NCBI GenBank assembly: GCA_025677835.1
Contig: JAIXMR010000069.1
Coordinates: forward strand, 62,001-126,000
Direction: 5' to 3'
From: Sporodiniella umbellata
Taxonomy: Eukaryota > Mucoromycota > Mucoromycetes > Mucorales > Rhizopodaceae
DNA: 64,000 nt
The notes beneath the pieces were generated by a model. The model ran no database searches. It worked only from the letters and a program-made list of their open reading frames with translations, and had not been told where the DNA came from. Below, piece after piece: positions 1-10,128 of the stretch. Position 1 is the first letter of the stretch. Each line of letters starts with the position of its first letter. Both the position numbers and the translations under genes were made by a program.

Positions 1-1
1 A

Positions 2-424
2 GCACCGCATCCGACCCGTCGATCTGGGTCTACGGCGGATGAAAGAGAGCAGGCGCGCAAGATATCTCATAGCGCGATTGAACGACGGAGACGAGAGAGA
101 ATCAATGACAAGATCACCCAACTCAAAGACTTGATCCCTTCTTGCGCCGAAGGATCCAACCTACATAAAATGACGGTGCTTCAAGGGGCTATCGATTACA
201 TTACTTTTCTCCGAAAGGTGGTAGAAGATCTAGGGAAAGACCCAGATCAGATGCCTATCAAGAAAAAACCAAAGGCTGTGTCTGATAGTGAAGAAGAAGA
301 TTCACCGTCTGATCAAAAACAAACCGTAACTCGTCTTCAACCGATGGATCTACTCAAAGAGCCTTCTCTCCTTCCCTCATCCCCACCAGAACGTAACATG
401 AATCTCGAAAACTTGTTGTGTTGA
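2..424 (+). CDS. bHLH transcription factor, C-terminal part (5' truncated)
   Basis: The frame is open from the window edge to TGA at 422-424, giving 140 visible residues; the N-terminus lies outside. A basic region (ERRRRERIND) is followed by helix 1 (KITQLKDLIP), a loop and helix 2 (LHKMTVLQGAIDYITFLRKV). This is a canonical basic helix-loop-helix DNA-binding and dimerisation domain, and the His/Glu/Arg pattern of the basic region is the E-box (CANNTG) type. The tail is Ser/Asp/Glu/Pro-rich (SDSEEEDSPSD) and probably disordered. The family is nuclear and binds as dimers. USF/MITF- or Cbf1-like membership is inferred; the exact subfamily cannot be fixed without the N-terminus. A poly-C and poly-T stretch follows the stop, and the convergent Ras gene ends about 95 bp downstream. 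Confidence 0.85.
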   Translation, partial: APHPTRRSGSTADEREQARKISHSAIERRRRERINDKITQLKDLIPSCAEGSNLHKMTVLQGAIDYITFLRKVVEDLGKDPDQMPIKKKPKAVSDSEEEDSPSDQKQTVTRLQPMDLLKEPSLLPSSPPERNMNLENLLC

Positions 425-518
425 ATTTTTTTTTCTTTTTAAATAAAAACCAGGGTCATGTATCACGTACAACCCCCCCCCTCGCATCTCCCAAGCGATG
501 ATTTATTATTAGGAGGAT

Positions 519-1330
519 TTATAATATTAAACATTTACTTTTCTTTTCTTTTTTACTCTTTCCTTTGGGTCCGCCTGGGTTTAAGCCTTCTCTTTGAGCA
601 CGAATGGCTTTGACCACTTGATAAAAGGAACGTTCCACATTCACACACGTTTTGGCCGAGGTTTCGATAAAATCACAGGCGAGTTGTTTGGCCGTGGCCG
701 CGCCTTCTTCTCGCGTGACTTCTCTTTCTGTCACCTTGTCACATTTGTTGCCGACCAACATCATAGGCACATTGTCTACATCTTTCACTCGAAAGATCTG
801 GTTACGAAACCTTTCGATTCTTTCAAACGTCGATCGAGACGTGATCGAATAGACCAATAGAAAACCTTCGCCATCTCTAATCCCAAACTGTCAGTGGATT
901 CTATTCTACACTTTTTGCGGCTTACCTGATCCATTGATCCCTTAATGCCGTATATTCTTCTTGGCCCGCTGTATCCAACACTTCAAGCACACATGGTTGA
1001 TCATCAATCACCACCTGTTTACGATACGAATCTTCAATGGTAGGATCGTAAGTCTAAATCAATCCCAAACGGATCAGTTTGCTTGCTTTTTTGTTATTAT
1101 TAGTACTAACTTGCCTCTGTTCAAGCCATGCCAACGTCAGAGAAGGTGAGTAGAGGTCAATAAGTGAGTATCTCTCTTTTTTTTTTTTTTTTTAGTTACC
1201 AACAAAGTGATTCAAACACAACTAACAAATCCTTCAGTATTTTTTTCTACCTACTCCCGCTTACCTGGATCGTTAACGCTGTTTTGCCAACACCACCATC
1301 ACCAAGCACCACTAACTTATACAGCATCAT
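519..1330 (-). CDS. Ras-family small GTPase
   Basis: Exons on the minus strand: 1330-1265, 1221-1200 (22 nt), apparently 1116-1115 (2 nt), 1053-926 and 876-519, giving 191 aa. Visible motifs are the P-loop [10 protein letters not shown], switch [16 protein letters not shown], switch [20 protein letters not shown], the ETSAK guanine-specificity loop, a Lys-rich tail and the CAAX box CLIL. It is a membrane-anchored GTP switch, probably prenylated (Leu at X favours geranylgeranylation). Position-12/13 glycines and the switch II Gln are intact, so it should cycle normally. Without the 2-nt exon the frame breaks inside the effector loop; with it the loop reads exactly as in other Ras proteins. The intron after the 2-nt exon starts GC (AG|GCAAGT). 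Subfamily could be Ras1/2/3 or Rsr1-like; Ras itself is likely. Confidence 0.93.
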
Positions 1331-1528
1331 CTTCAAACACCGAAATCATCATAATAAAAAGGCACCACGTTTCATCAGCACGAGGGGGAGGTGATTATTT
1401 AGAAAGAAAGAAATAAGAATCATCGCTGTACCTATTCGATGGTATACTATAGAATTGTATATACCATCGTTTTCTTATCCTTCTTTTATCTATATTTACC
1501 TTTGGGTTGAAAACAATACTAATTCCCG

Positions 1529-1560
<32 letters not shown>

Positions 1561-1572
1561 AAAAAGAAAATA

Positions 1573-1603
<31 letters not shown>

Positions 1604-1613
1604 GAATACATAA

Positions 1614-1645
<32 letters not shown>

Positions 1646-1796
1646 TTAGGCCCTTTTTTTTTTCAGTGAAACTCTAAGACAGTGGACACTGGTTAGTTTA
1701 GTACGACAAGACTCAGCCTTTTCCCATCATTTTATTAGGATAGGTGAGAGGATGAGAGATATTAGGATGATAAAGGTGGTTCGACTACAAAAGAAT
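1331..1796. other. Ras upstream region with low-complexity tracts
   Basis: This is the 5' flank of the Ras gene and the 3' flank of the CYRI gene, both on the minus strand. It holds A-runs of more than 20 bp near 1530-1557 and 1620-1645 and a TA dinucleotide repeat near 1570-1603. I see no coding potential and no clear RNA gene. Confidence 0.6.
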
Positions 1797-2920
1797 TCAA
1801 GTGGCCATAATAATATGTTGGATGCTTTTGGGAGTGGATTCATCGTTCAGATGCTTAGAATTATAGCGTAATGCCGAAATAAGATTAATAGGACTCGATT
1901 GCTCTTGTTGTGTATGAGTGGTTTGGATCACCTTGAGGGATTGTTTAACCTGTACATAAAGAATCAATAAGGATGCACCCCCAATAAAAGGCAGCTTACG
2001 TTAATGGGGGAAGACTTTAGATATGCACCTTGCGGATGAATGTGGTCATAAAGAATGATGGTAACCACCATCACCTTGAGGCAAGAGCCGAGGTTTGACT
2101 GGTTTTTCTTTTTACAGAGGGTATGGTAACAAACCGCCCAGATGTTCACAAGCCATTCGGCGATGCTGTGGACCGCCTGGGTCGACTGAGCATGTTTTGT
2201 GAGGGTGTCAATCAAACTCTTCAACATGGGTGTGGCATAGGCAATAAATAACGAAATACGGTTGGCTAGATCGTCTTCGTCCATAGCCGAACGAAGATCC
2301 GACACACCTTCTTGGCTGATCTGCCTGCCTTTCTGGAGTGTACGTCGATAGAAGGAAAAGTCGTTTTGAACGGTGGGATGGCGAATCTTGAGATAGTCAA
2401 ATTCAAAGACAAAATCCAATACTTGAACAAACAGTTTGGTCAGACCCGGTTGACGATCCAAATGGCGAATGGTGCCGTCGCTGCACAACACATTCAATAG
2501 TCTGGGCATCCCTCGTCCTAAGCAGTGGTGAATATCTTCTATCGACCGTCGTTTGTGTTATTTACCTAAATCGGAAGAATAGCTATAAAATGTGCGCAAC
2601 ATATGGACCGTCGGTGTCACAGCCTCCCAGGCTCTTTCTTCATTCTCTGCACTGGGCGAAGCAATGGCATTTCGAATCACTTTGGAGGAAGGTTGATAGT
2701 CTTTGAATAAATCAATCAAATCCGCTTGAGGCTGGATCAGTAGCCTATCCAATTCATTATAAATCTCTAATTCTTCCGTTGTTGGTTGGGCCGCTAAGGA
2801 TAAACTGTCAGTATACAACAATCCATTGCCTACAACCACCTTACTTTCCATATCAAAGCCTATTTCCGGTACAATGTCTGAATGACCACGGAGATTCAAG
2901 GAGGAAAGTAACTGTCCCAT
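1797..2920 (-). CDS. CYRI/FAM49-like Rac1 interactor
   Basis: Exons 2920-2566, 2517-2000 and 1949-1797 give 341 aa, close to the 320-340 aa usual for the family. Landmarks match animal CYRI/FAM49: an MGQLL start with Gly2 (the family start is N-myristoylated), EIYNELDRLL, NDFSFYRRTLQK, ANRISLFIAYATPMLKSL, KVMVVTIILYDHIHPQGAY, and a C-terminal LISALRYNSKHLNDEST block. In animals CYRI binds active Rac1 and opposes SCAR/WAVE-driven actin branching; the Arg pair reported as needed for Rac1 binding is present (Arg176-Arg177). All three splice junctions close in frame. Role here is inferred: a membrane-bound antagonist of Rac signalling in polarised growth or endocytosis. Upstream lies an A-rich tract around 2940-2980. 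Confidence 0.9.
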
Positions 2921-4205
2921 AGCACAAGCGTTTAACCAAAAAAAAAAAAAAAAAAATAGAAAGAAAAAAAAAAAAAAAAAAAGAACAATAATAAAATCCA
3001 AAAAAGAAAAAATAAATATTAAAATAGAGATAAATCTATAGAACGAGGGAAAAAGAGTGTAGTACAATTAGGGGGACTAAAAAAAGAAAACAAGAGCGCT
3101 TTTTTTGATGATGGCTTTCTGTTTTCCATAACGCTAGCCCTTTTTCTACTGCTGTTGTCTAGTCAAACTTTTCAATTGTTCTGCGGACAGTTAAATTGAA
3201 AGCAAGTACAACCCTTAGGGGGGTTGTTGTTGTTGTTGAAAAAGCCATTGGAATGAAATGTAGATGATCTTTATCGCTACAGTCAAAAAAAAAAGCTGTC
3301 TGTTTTCTGTGTTCATCTTAGTCATAAAAGGCGCTTTCATGATGAGGAGTTTTATTTCATCGGTCACACTGTTCTTGGCAGAACCCTGATCATCGATAGT
3401 TCCATTCGAACGCCACGGTTTGTTTAAAATATCGATACATTCCACACGTGGATCTCTCTCTCTCTAAAGAATCCTAAGGACGGTGTCTATTCACTACTTT
3501 TTTTTTGGATACTTTTGCCAAATAACCACTCAAGCCAGGATGGCTGTCCAATCATTCGTCCAGATGTGTGTTTATTGCGTGGCTATCGTCTTTCTATGAT
3601 TTTCAAATCACCTTACTGTAGTCACACACAAACGCACGAGCCAGTTGAAAATTGCCTTTAATGTTAATTAAAAAAGAGCCAAACGAAGGAGACGGCCTGG
3701 ACGCATAACAAACACCATTTTCTTATTCCCTCGTGCTGTAAGATTCCTAAATAAATAAACTTGTCAACAGGTGATACCTCAACTGTATAAAACAGCCCTT
3801 ACCCTATCTCTCTCAACACTCTAACAATGTAGGCTCAAACAGACCGTCTTGTACCTTGGGCAGTTATTTTCTAGAAACTCCCCCTTTGCCTGCAAGCTTA
3901 AACATTTTGTATTCAACCCTTCCCCCCCCCTTCCAAAACACGGTGCTTTCATCTCCTCCCCTCTTTTCCACTTTGTATCCCTTTCCAATCCCCTAGAAAA
4001 AGTGTATGTGTGTGCTTTTTCTATCCTACATAGAAAGAAAAAAAAAAAAAAAAAACAGGTGTGCAAACACGTACCCCTTTTTCTTGTCTGGGACTTGTGA
4101 TCTCTTTATTTACTTTTGTTTTATTTTCGTTTTGCGCTTTTTTGTATGTTTTTTTGTGTGTTTTTTTTTAATTATGATAGAACAAAGAAAGAAATGAAAA
4201 GCAAT
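2921..4205. other. Intergenic region, no confident gene
   Basis: About 1.3 kb between the CYRI start and the Sem1 stop. A minus-strand open frame at 3445-3215 (76 codons, ending in a Gln-rich run) is partly shadowed by a GTT repeat, and I could not link it to a family or to flanking exons. A CACGTG E-box occurs near 3444-3449. The rest is pyrimidine- and T-rich. No tRNA or other RNA gene recognised. Confidence 0.5.
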
Positions 4206-4572
4206 CTACATCTTCATGGGTTGTGGTTGGTTGGGTTCCTTCTCAAGTTCGGCACTAAAAGAAGTTTTAGAACACAAGAATCCATAGTGGTTTGATAATA
4301 GTAATTACCGTAATTGCTTAGAAAAGTCGTCTTCGATATCATCGTCATCCCAGTTGTCTTCCCAAAAGTGAGCATCGTTTTGATCTTCTTCTTCCTCCCC
4401 CCAATCTAACCAGTTGGATAAAACATGTTAAACCAAAATCCTGACTTGGAATAAACATACCCTCTGCAGCAAATTCTTCAAATTCGTCATCTTCCTCAAG
4501 TACACCAAGAGCTGCCAAGTTCTTTTCTTCAGCTAAGCCCTTTTGTTTATCTTGATTTTGTACAGTTGTCAT
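4206..4572 (-). CDS. SEM1: 26S proteasome lid subunit Sem1/Dss1
   Basis: Exons 4572-4461, 4405-4309 and 4254-4206 give 85 aa, the expected size for this tiny acidic protein. The C-terminal half carries the diagnostic block [20 protein letters not shown], preceded by acidic patches ([20 protein letters not shown]). In other fungi Sem1/Dss1 is an intrinsically disordered subunit of the proteasome lid and also joins the TREX-2 mRNA-export complex; Dss1 also chaperones BRCA2-type recombinases. The three junctions close in frame with GT-AG borders. The start is the first ATG, just downstream of a TA/TG repeat at 4574-4600 on the opposite side. Identity is secure from the conserved block alone. Confidence 0.95.
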
Positions 4573-5221
4573 TATATATATATATATATGTGTGTGTGTG
4601 GGGTGTATATGCTTTTGATAAATTCAAGAAGAAAAAAAAAAAACAAGAGTGAACGTAAACAGTAAGCGACGCGTAGTAGGCTACTTCCAGAGAAAAAATC
4701 AAAACTATGACGCAAAAGTAATTTCAGCCAATAGGATGAATATGTTTTTTTTATTTTTTATTTTTATTTTTTGGAGGGTTTATCGATACATGTTTATTTC
4801 AATATGGATTCTTAAAAGCCAAAATCAAAGACGTTGACAGAGTCAGTCAAAAAATTACCTCTTCTTGGTTCAGAACAAAGCGACTTTATCTACACAGGGA
4901 ATGATAAATAATGAAATCGAAAAAGAAAATTCGTGTGACAGCGTTTTTCTTGGGTTTCTCTTTTCCCTATTTTAATTTTTTTTCTTTTTTTTTTTTTTTT
5001 TTTTTTTTGAATAATGCATGTCACTTTTTTTGCCCTATCTTATATAATCCAATAGAGGTAAAATAGACATTATGTGCAAAGCAATAACCATAGCCAATTA
5101 AACAAAGACAGGTAGAATACCCCTTTTTTCTTTTTTTCTTTTCTTTTTTTAAGCTTTACCACCAAAGTTAGTCCCGCTTTTTTTTTTTTTTTTTTCTTGA
5201 GCTGACATTTAGTTGAAAGCC
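4573..5221. promoter_or_regulatory. Divergent promoter region (Sem1 / acidic orphan)
   Basis: About 650 bp separate the starts of two divergent genes, so both promoters must lie here. It contains a TA/TG microsatellite (4574-4600) and T-runs near 4979-5010 and 5178-5197. No specific factor site can be assigned. Confidence 0.4.
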
Positions 5222-5407
5222 ATGAACAGCTCATCAAAGTTTGATCTGTTTTATCAAGATCCCTTTTTTCAAAGTAAGATAAGCCATAAAAAAAAAAAAG
5301 ACTACCATAATATGGTTTAATAATAAAAAAAAAAAAAAAAAAGAAAAAAGAAAAAAGATAAAGAAATAAAATATTTCTTTTTTTGATCTATTTTATGATT
5401 ATTTTTA

Positions 5408-5438
<31 letters not shown>

Positions 5439-6117
5439 GACGTTTACTAAAAAAAAAAAAAAAAAAAAAAAACTTCACCACCCTCAAGATTATGTTCCTG
5501 AGGACTTTGAAGACAAATCGGATGAAGCAGAAACTAGCGAGGCAGTGGACAGCCAAAAGAAAGAGAAAGGCAAAGAGGTGGAAAAGATAGATAGCAGAGA
5601 GAGACTCCCAACAAAGAAACGAAATGAGCTTGCAAAATGGGCTAAAGAAATTGATGCCAAAAAGACGAAACGAGGAATCAAGGTGTATGAAAAGTATTTT
5701 TATGAGAAAAGTGAACACGACCTGTCAGTTCAGGCGGCAGCTGAAAAGAGAATGGATTACAAAGGGCTAATGAAGACACTGAAAAGTCACGATTGGAAAA
5801 CAACGATACCCCCCGTCGTGAAAGCATTGCTTAAAGAAATGGATACATTAAATACGGCTATCGAAGCTATCAACAAGCAAGAGTTTGATCTGTCTGAGGA
5901 TGGCTGCTTAGATTCTTTAGCGATAGACGACTCTGATCAAGAACCTGAGCCATCGGCCAGCCTTAACCCTCACTCAAATACGGATAGCAGCAACAGTTCT
6001 GACATTGAAAGCTCAGAGTCTGATAGCACTAGTTGCCATTACTCTACCGATGACAATTTCGAAAACACGGACGAAGATGACTCGACCGATACTTATATTT
6101 ACGAGGATTCTTCTTAA
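5222..6117 (+). CDS. Uncharacterised acidic, Ser/Asp-rich protein
   Basis: Proposed exons 5222-5273 and 5489-6117 (226 aa). The first begins MNSSSKFDLFYQDPFFQ and splices into NYVPEDFEDKSDE. The intron (5274-5488) is almost wholly poly-A and poly-T. The middle is charged and helical (RNELAKWAKEID, KRGIKVYEKYFYEKSEHD, TLKSHDWKTTIPPVVKALLKEMD); the C-terminal 80 residues are extremely rich in Ser, Asp and Glu. I do not recognise a family. Acidic serine-rich tails are typical of histone or ribosome-assembly chaperones, but that is only a compositional analogy. The alternative start within the A/T-rich intron is unlikely because it would add poly-Lys and poly-Phe runs. Confidence 0.6.
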
Positions 6118-6559
6118 AATAAAGAAGAATGAGACATAAAGAGTTTGAAAAACAACGTATATCAAACACAAGTTGTTTATATCTAAGAGACCTGCTGAAT
6201 CGGAGGGAAATATCACAGACGGCGCTGAAGACTTCCAGGCTGACCTTACAAGATCATGGCTCCAAAAAAAAAAAAAAAAAAAAAAAGGACTGCTATGCTG
6301 ATTGAACAGCGTAAAACGTCTGTACAGGCCGAATCATTGTTAACCAAGTAAAATATCTCAACAAAAGATAAAGTTATAATAGCAAAAGAGTGTTGTTAAA
6401 AAACAGCGAATAAATACTTGATTTCCATCTATTTTAAACCTTGGTTGTCCCTTAACTCGAGCTTATGCGGTCATTCAAACAGGATAATTTTTTCTCTTTT
6501 TTTTTTTTGGTGGGTTGACAACGCGCTTTTTTTTTCCCCCTCTAAGCAAACAAAACAAG
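6118..6559. other. Intergenic spacer upstream of prefoldin 4
   Basis: About 440 bp between two plus-strand genes, containing an A-run at 6264-6286 and T-runs near 6500-6535. It should hold the acidic-protein 3' UTR and the prefoldin promoter. No other element seen. Confidence 0.5.
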
Positions 6560-7065
6560 ATGTCGAATATCAAGATGGTAGGTTGGGAATCCACAAGACG
6601 TATTAATAAGGTTATTAGCTAAACCAAAAAGAAGAGGCTGATGGTGATGTTGAAGTGTCTTGGGTGGATCAAGAACGCATCAATGAGTTTAGCAAATACA
6701 ATGCCAAAGTGGATGACTTGGAAGAAGAATATGAAAAACTCAAGGTACATGTATCGTTGGAAGCTGCAGGTTAAATTCAGAACCTTTTTTTTTTTATATA
6801 GAAAGAAAAAGAGTACCTGGACGATGTTGCTTTAGAACTCGAGTTGGCAGATGAAGATGAGTCTGTCCGATACAAAGTGGGCGATGCGTTTATCCATGTT
6901 AGTGCAACAGAAGCTACGGAGAGAATTGAAAGAGACTCTGAAAGATACGGTTTACAAATAGAAGAAGTCAAGCAAAACATAGACAATGTACATAAAAAGA
7001 TGGAAGAACTCAAAAAGTCCTTGTATGGCAAGTTTGGAAATGCCATCAACTTGGAAAAGGATTAG
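6560..7065 (+). CDS. Prefoldin subunit 4
   Basis: Exons 6560-6577 (18 nt), 6619-6744 and 6802-7065 give 135 aa, the normal size of prefoldin 4. The protein has the beta-type prefoldin pattern: an N-terminal coiled coil (VDQERINEFSKYNAKVDDLE), a central segment with YKVGDAFIHVS that forms the beta hairpin, and a C-terminal coiled coil ending in KSLYGKFGNAINLE, a signature of Pfd4. Prefoldin is a cytosolic hexamer that hands nascent actin and tubulin to the CCT chaperonin. The first coding exon is only six codons (MSNIKM). The gene converges on NFU1 with just 26 bp between stop codons, so 3' UTRs must overlap. Confidence 0.93.
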
Positions 7066-7091
7066 AAAATAAAAAGGCCCCCCTGTTTCGT

Positions 7092-7934
7092 TTATTTCTC
7101 GCCCAATTTCTTTTCAAGTTTTTCAAATTCTTGAAGAGCCACAGACTCGTTCTCGTCAATAACTTGTTCTACGCCTTGCACTTCAGGGATATAATGAATC
7201 AACATGTTTTCGATACCGTTCTTTAAGGTGATGGTGGCGCTATCACAACCTCTGCAGCTTCCTTTTAACTTGAGTTTCACAATTCCGTTTTCAAATCCAC
7301 AATACTCGATATCACCACCATCTTCTTGAATCGAAGGACGAATCCGGGTGTCTAATAGCTCTTTGATCATCTGGACCTCTTCAGGGTCGTCTGGAAGAAT
7401 CGTAGTGTCGCTTACTTCCAACGTTTGATCGTCATAGACAAGTGGCTGTCCAGAGGAGAAATGATCCATGATCACCGCATAGATCTCTGGCTTCAGTAAC
7501 GACCAATCTGCACTTCCTTCTTTTGAGATCGTGATAAACTCTGGCCCAAAAAACACACCGACCACGCCCTCCAATTGAAACAGATTTTTGGCCAGGGGAG
7601 ACTTCATAGACGACCGAACGTCAAGAAATTCGGCTGTGCCACTTCCTAAAACGGGTACCCCAGGAAGAAACTTTAAAGAGTCGTCATTGGGTGTTTGTTC
7701 CGTTTGGATAAACAGTCTGCGCGCTATACAGATCGGCTTTAGCCTGGGCCCTCCATACTCAAACTTACCTTGTTGATACCCCATCAAAGACGGTATATGT
7801 TGCCTATGCAGACGGTCGCCCCAAGGACTATACGATGCTGTCATTCTATTTCTCTTTACAACTCCTTGCGTCTGAAGTACTAATCGCCTCAAGGTTAATT
7901 TCCCAAAATTTCTGCTTGCAAGTCTCCAATTCAT
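7092..7934 (-). CDS. NFU1: NFU1-type mitochondrial Fe-S scaffold
   Basis: A single exon of 280 aa. The N-terminus is Arg/Lys/Ser/Thr-rich and lacks acidic residues ([20 protein letters not shown]), as expected for mitochondrial import. An Nfu N-terminal domain follows (around 75-170; [20 protein letters not shown]), then a NifU-like C-terminal domain with the cluster-binding CRGC at Cys227-Cys230. NFU1 delivers [4Fe-4S] clusters to lipoyl synthase and respiratory enzymes in the matrix. Both cluster-ligand cysteines and the flanking [14 protein letters not shown] context are intact. It is intronless, unusual in this window. Convergent with prefoldin 4. Confidence 0.96.
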   Translation of the reverse strand: MNWRLASRNFGKLTLRRLVLQTQGVVKRNRMTASYSPWGDRLHRQHIPSLMGYQQGKFEYGGPRLKPICIARRLFIQTEQTPNDDSLKFLPGVPVLGSGTAEFLDVRSSMKSPLAKNLFQLEGVVGVFFGPEFITISKEGSADWSLLKPEIYAVIMDHFSSGQPLVYDDQTLEVSDTTILPDDPEEVQMIKELLDTRIRPSIQEDGGDIEYCGFENGIVKLKLKGSCRGCDSATITLKNGIENMLIHYIPEVQGVEQVIDENESVALQEFEKLEKKLGEK

Positions 7935-9106
7935 TTTCTCTAGAGTTAGGGGGTGACGTATGTAAAATGCTCAAAAAAAAGTGAATGTAAGAAATGGTTG
8001 AGCAGTTACGAAAAAAAAAAAAAAAAAAAAAATCGAAAGCTGAGTAAGGGTCCTTTTTCTTAGTCATTGACCAAAGAGCTTTTTTACCTTTTCTAGTGGG
8101 ACTGTCATTTCCCCTCCCCCCTTCCCCCTTTTTTTTTTTTAAAAAAAAAAGACCTACTTGATAGACATCCATTGTTAGAGCTTGTGTCAAGTCTCTCTAT
8201 CTATTTATTGCAAGGCAATGTTCTATCATTCTTGTACCATTAAACATGAGCTTTATTCTAGCATGATAGGGTAAGGTAATTCTGTATTTGAACTGGAACC
8301 ATTCTGGGTGGAGTTCAATCGATGCTCCTCCTTTATCTCTGTTTTAACTATTTACAAAGAGATATCTATGGATTGGTTTGTAATTTTAGTAAAAGTATTT
8401 GTGAAATAATAAAAAAAAAAAAAAAAAAGAATCTTTAATAGCAGTACAGGTATGGACCCTTGGAGTATTTTAAAGTGAAACTAAGCATGTTGACGTTGGT
8501 AAGAATTACTTTTATTTTATAACTCTCTCAGATGCCCCTCTCCTTTTTTTTTTATGTGGGGCAAATCCATGTTTTCTATGCACTGGAAAAAACTCAAGGG
8601 GGTATAAGAGTTCCAAATGACTTTTTATATGCAACGGACTGAAACTTTTTTGAAAGGTTACAGAAATGGCGGGCTAAAAGCTTTCAAATGACTGTTGAAA
8701 GACCTACGGTCATTTACGAGTGTTTCAGAGACTTTGTACTTTACATTTTGTCTATTTCAAGTATAAGTCTTTTCAAAGCTTTTAGCCCGCCATTCCTACA
8801 AGGCACTGCAACATCCTTTCAAAGAAAAAGAGTACGTTACCTGCACTATATTCGTTCAGACTTGTCAACATTGCCTGCTTAATTTTGGGACTTAACTATC
8901 GGATTTTATATTTACGCTTGAATGAGCCAATGATCCCCTTTGAAACAGACACCTTTTAAGGTCCATTTGAACACGACCGTTTGCTCTTATTCAATAGCAT
9001 TACGGCGATTATACAGCTTATTTTGGGTCACAAAAGAGAAGCAACAGTCGGAATAAAGATTTAAAGGGAGTTTTACTTTTACGAAAGGCAATTTATTGAA
9101 AATTGT
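7935..9106. other. Gene-poor spacer with an inverted-repeat element
   Basis: About 1.2 kb without recognisable coding sequence. It contains a T/A palindrome at 8129-8150, an A-run at 8409-8428 and the inverted repeat listed at 8665-8794. Short open frames here have no family signal. Confidence 0.5.
8665..8794. repeat. Possible MITE-like element with 20-bp inverted termini
   Basis: The left end begins AATGGCGGGCTAAAAGCTTT (8665-8684) and the exact reverse complement closes the segment at 8775-8794, giving a 130 bp unit. Similarity weakens inside the arms. I see no clear target-site duplication and no second copy in this window, so it may be a small non-autonomous transposon or simply a regulatory hairpin. 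Confidence 0.5.
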
Positions 9107-10128
9107 AAACGAGGGAACCTGTTCGCCAGTGCTTAATTTCGATCGTGTAAGCAGGCAAACTTTAGATTTTTTTTTTTTTAAAAAAAAAGGATACATAATG
9201 CAATTGCAGCTGAAACTGAAACTGAAAAAAGTGATCAAAAAGCACCAAAAATGGCAGTAAAAACTAGCGTAGAACCTTCAAGAACTGCGGTAAAAAAGAT
9301 GTTGAGAGACGTCTCAAATTATTTAAAAACAAAGAATCTAGCAAAAACCGTTTCTTTAAAATATATGTCAAATCTAAAATATTAGGGTAATTTCACAGGT
9401 TATCTTAGTTTAAGAGATGGGAACAATCTAAGAAGAAACAAGAAACCAAGCGTTTTGCAGTGACTGGATAGTTATTTGAAACAAACTAAACATAATATTG
9501 AGAGAAAAAAGAGAATCCAAGTAATCTTACTATCTCGTTAAATAAGGGACGTCTCTCGTTAGAAAGAGAAAACGGGTGGGACTTGATCCAAGTTACGGGA
9601 TTGCTTCATAGCCTTCAGTTTACGAGAAATCTCATGGAAGAGATCATAGCGGTTTGTGGTATTCACGCCAAGAGCCCTAAAGACGTTAAATGCGAACGAT
9701 GAGTTCTTGGGAGGTGAGGTCTTTTTTAAAGGCAAAAAATGAAACAACCTCGCTGCGCTTACCGATAAACCTTTCCTGTATAAGAAACATAGTTCTTTTC
9801 TTTTCTTTTTTTTGCTTTTTCTTTTTCTTTTTTTTTTTTTTTCTTGCTTTTGCGTGTTTTTTTTTTTTTTTACTTACTCTCTTTTCTTGTTTTTTGAGCT
9901 TTCTCTTTTTTTTGTTCATTGTTTCTGCCTTTTTTTTTTTTTACTTTTTTTTTTTTTTTTTAGAAGAACCAGCAACGGCAATTACACCATTACTCAAGCA
10001 TTTGATGTTGTATTCTGCAACAACAAAGCTCTTTTAGAAACACTTTGCTTACTAGTATCGAACAACACTCATAATACGCTTTTATACCTTTTATATATAA
10101 ACAGAAACACGCTTTTAACGTCATTCAG
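9107..10128. repeat. Direct tandem duplication, copy 1
   Basis: The segment starting AAACGAGG and ending CGTCATTCAG recurs immediately downstream. Between 9181 and 9800 it is base-for-base identical to copy 2 at an offset of 1020. Divergence concentrates in the T-rich tract 9795-9960. It holds two exon-like frames: plus strand 9182-9385 (67 codons, ending LAKTVSLKYMSNLKY) and minus strand 9747-9559 (ending LDQVPPVFSF). A minus-strand stretch near 10025-9965 reads EYNIKCLSNGVIAVAGSS. A TATA-like motif in minus orientation lies near 10095. The family is not recognised. Confidence 0.85.

Noticed and set aside
594..860. Plus-strand frame opposite the Ras gene
   Set aside because: It is the antisense of the last Ras exon and has no domain; the minus strand encodes the conserved GTPase motifs.
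2921..3067. N-terminal extension of the CYRI frame
   Set aside because: It consists of poly-Phe and poly-Leu from an A-run in the 5' flank; the family starts at MGQ, which fits Gly2 myristoylation.
3215..3445. 76-codon minus-strand frame as a gene
   Set aside because: The C-terminal part is a GTT-repeat translation, there is no family signal, and no splice chain to neighbours could be built.
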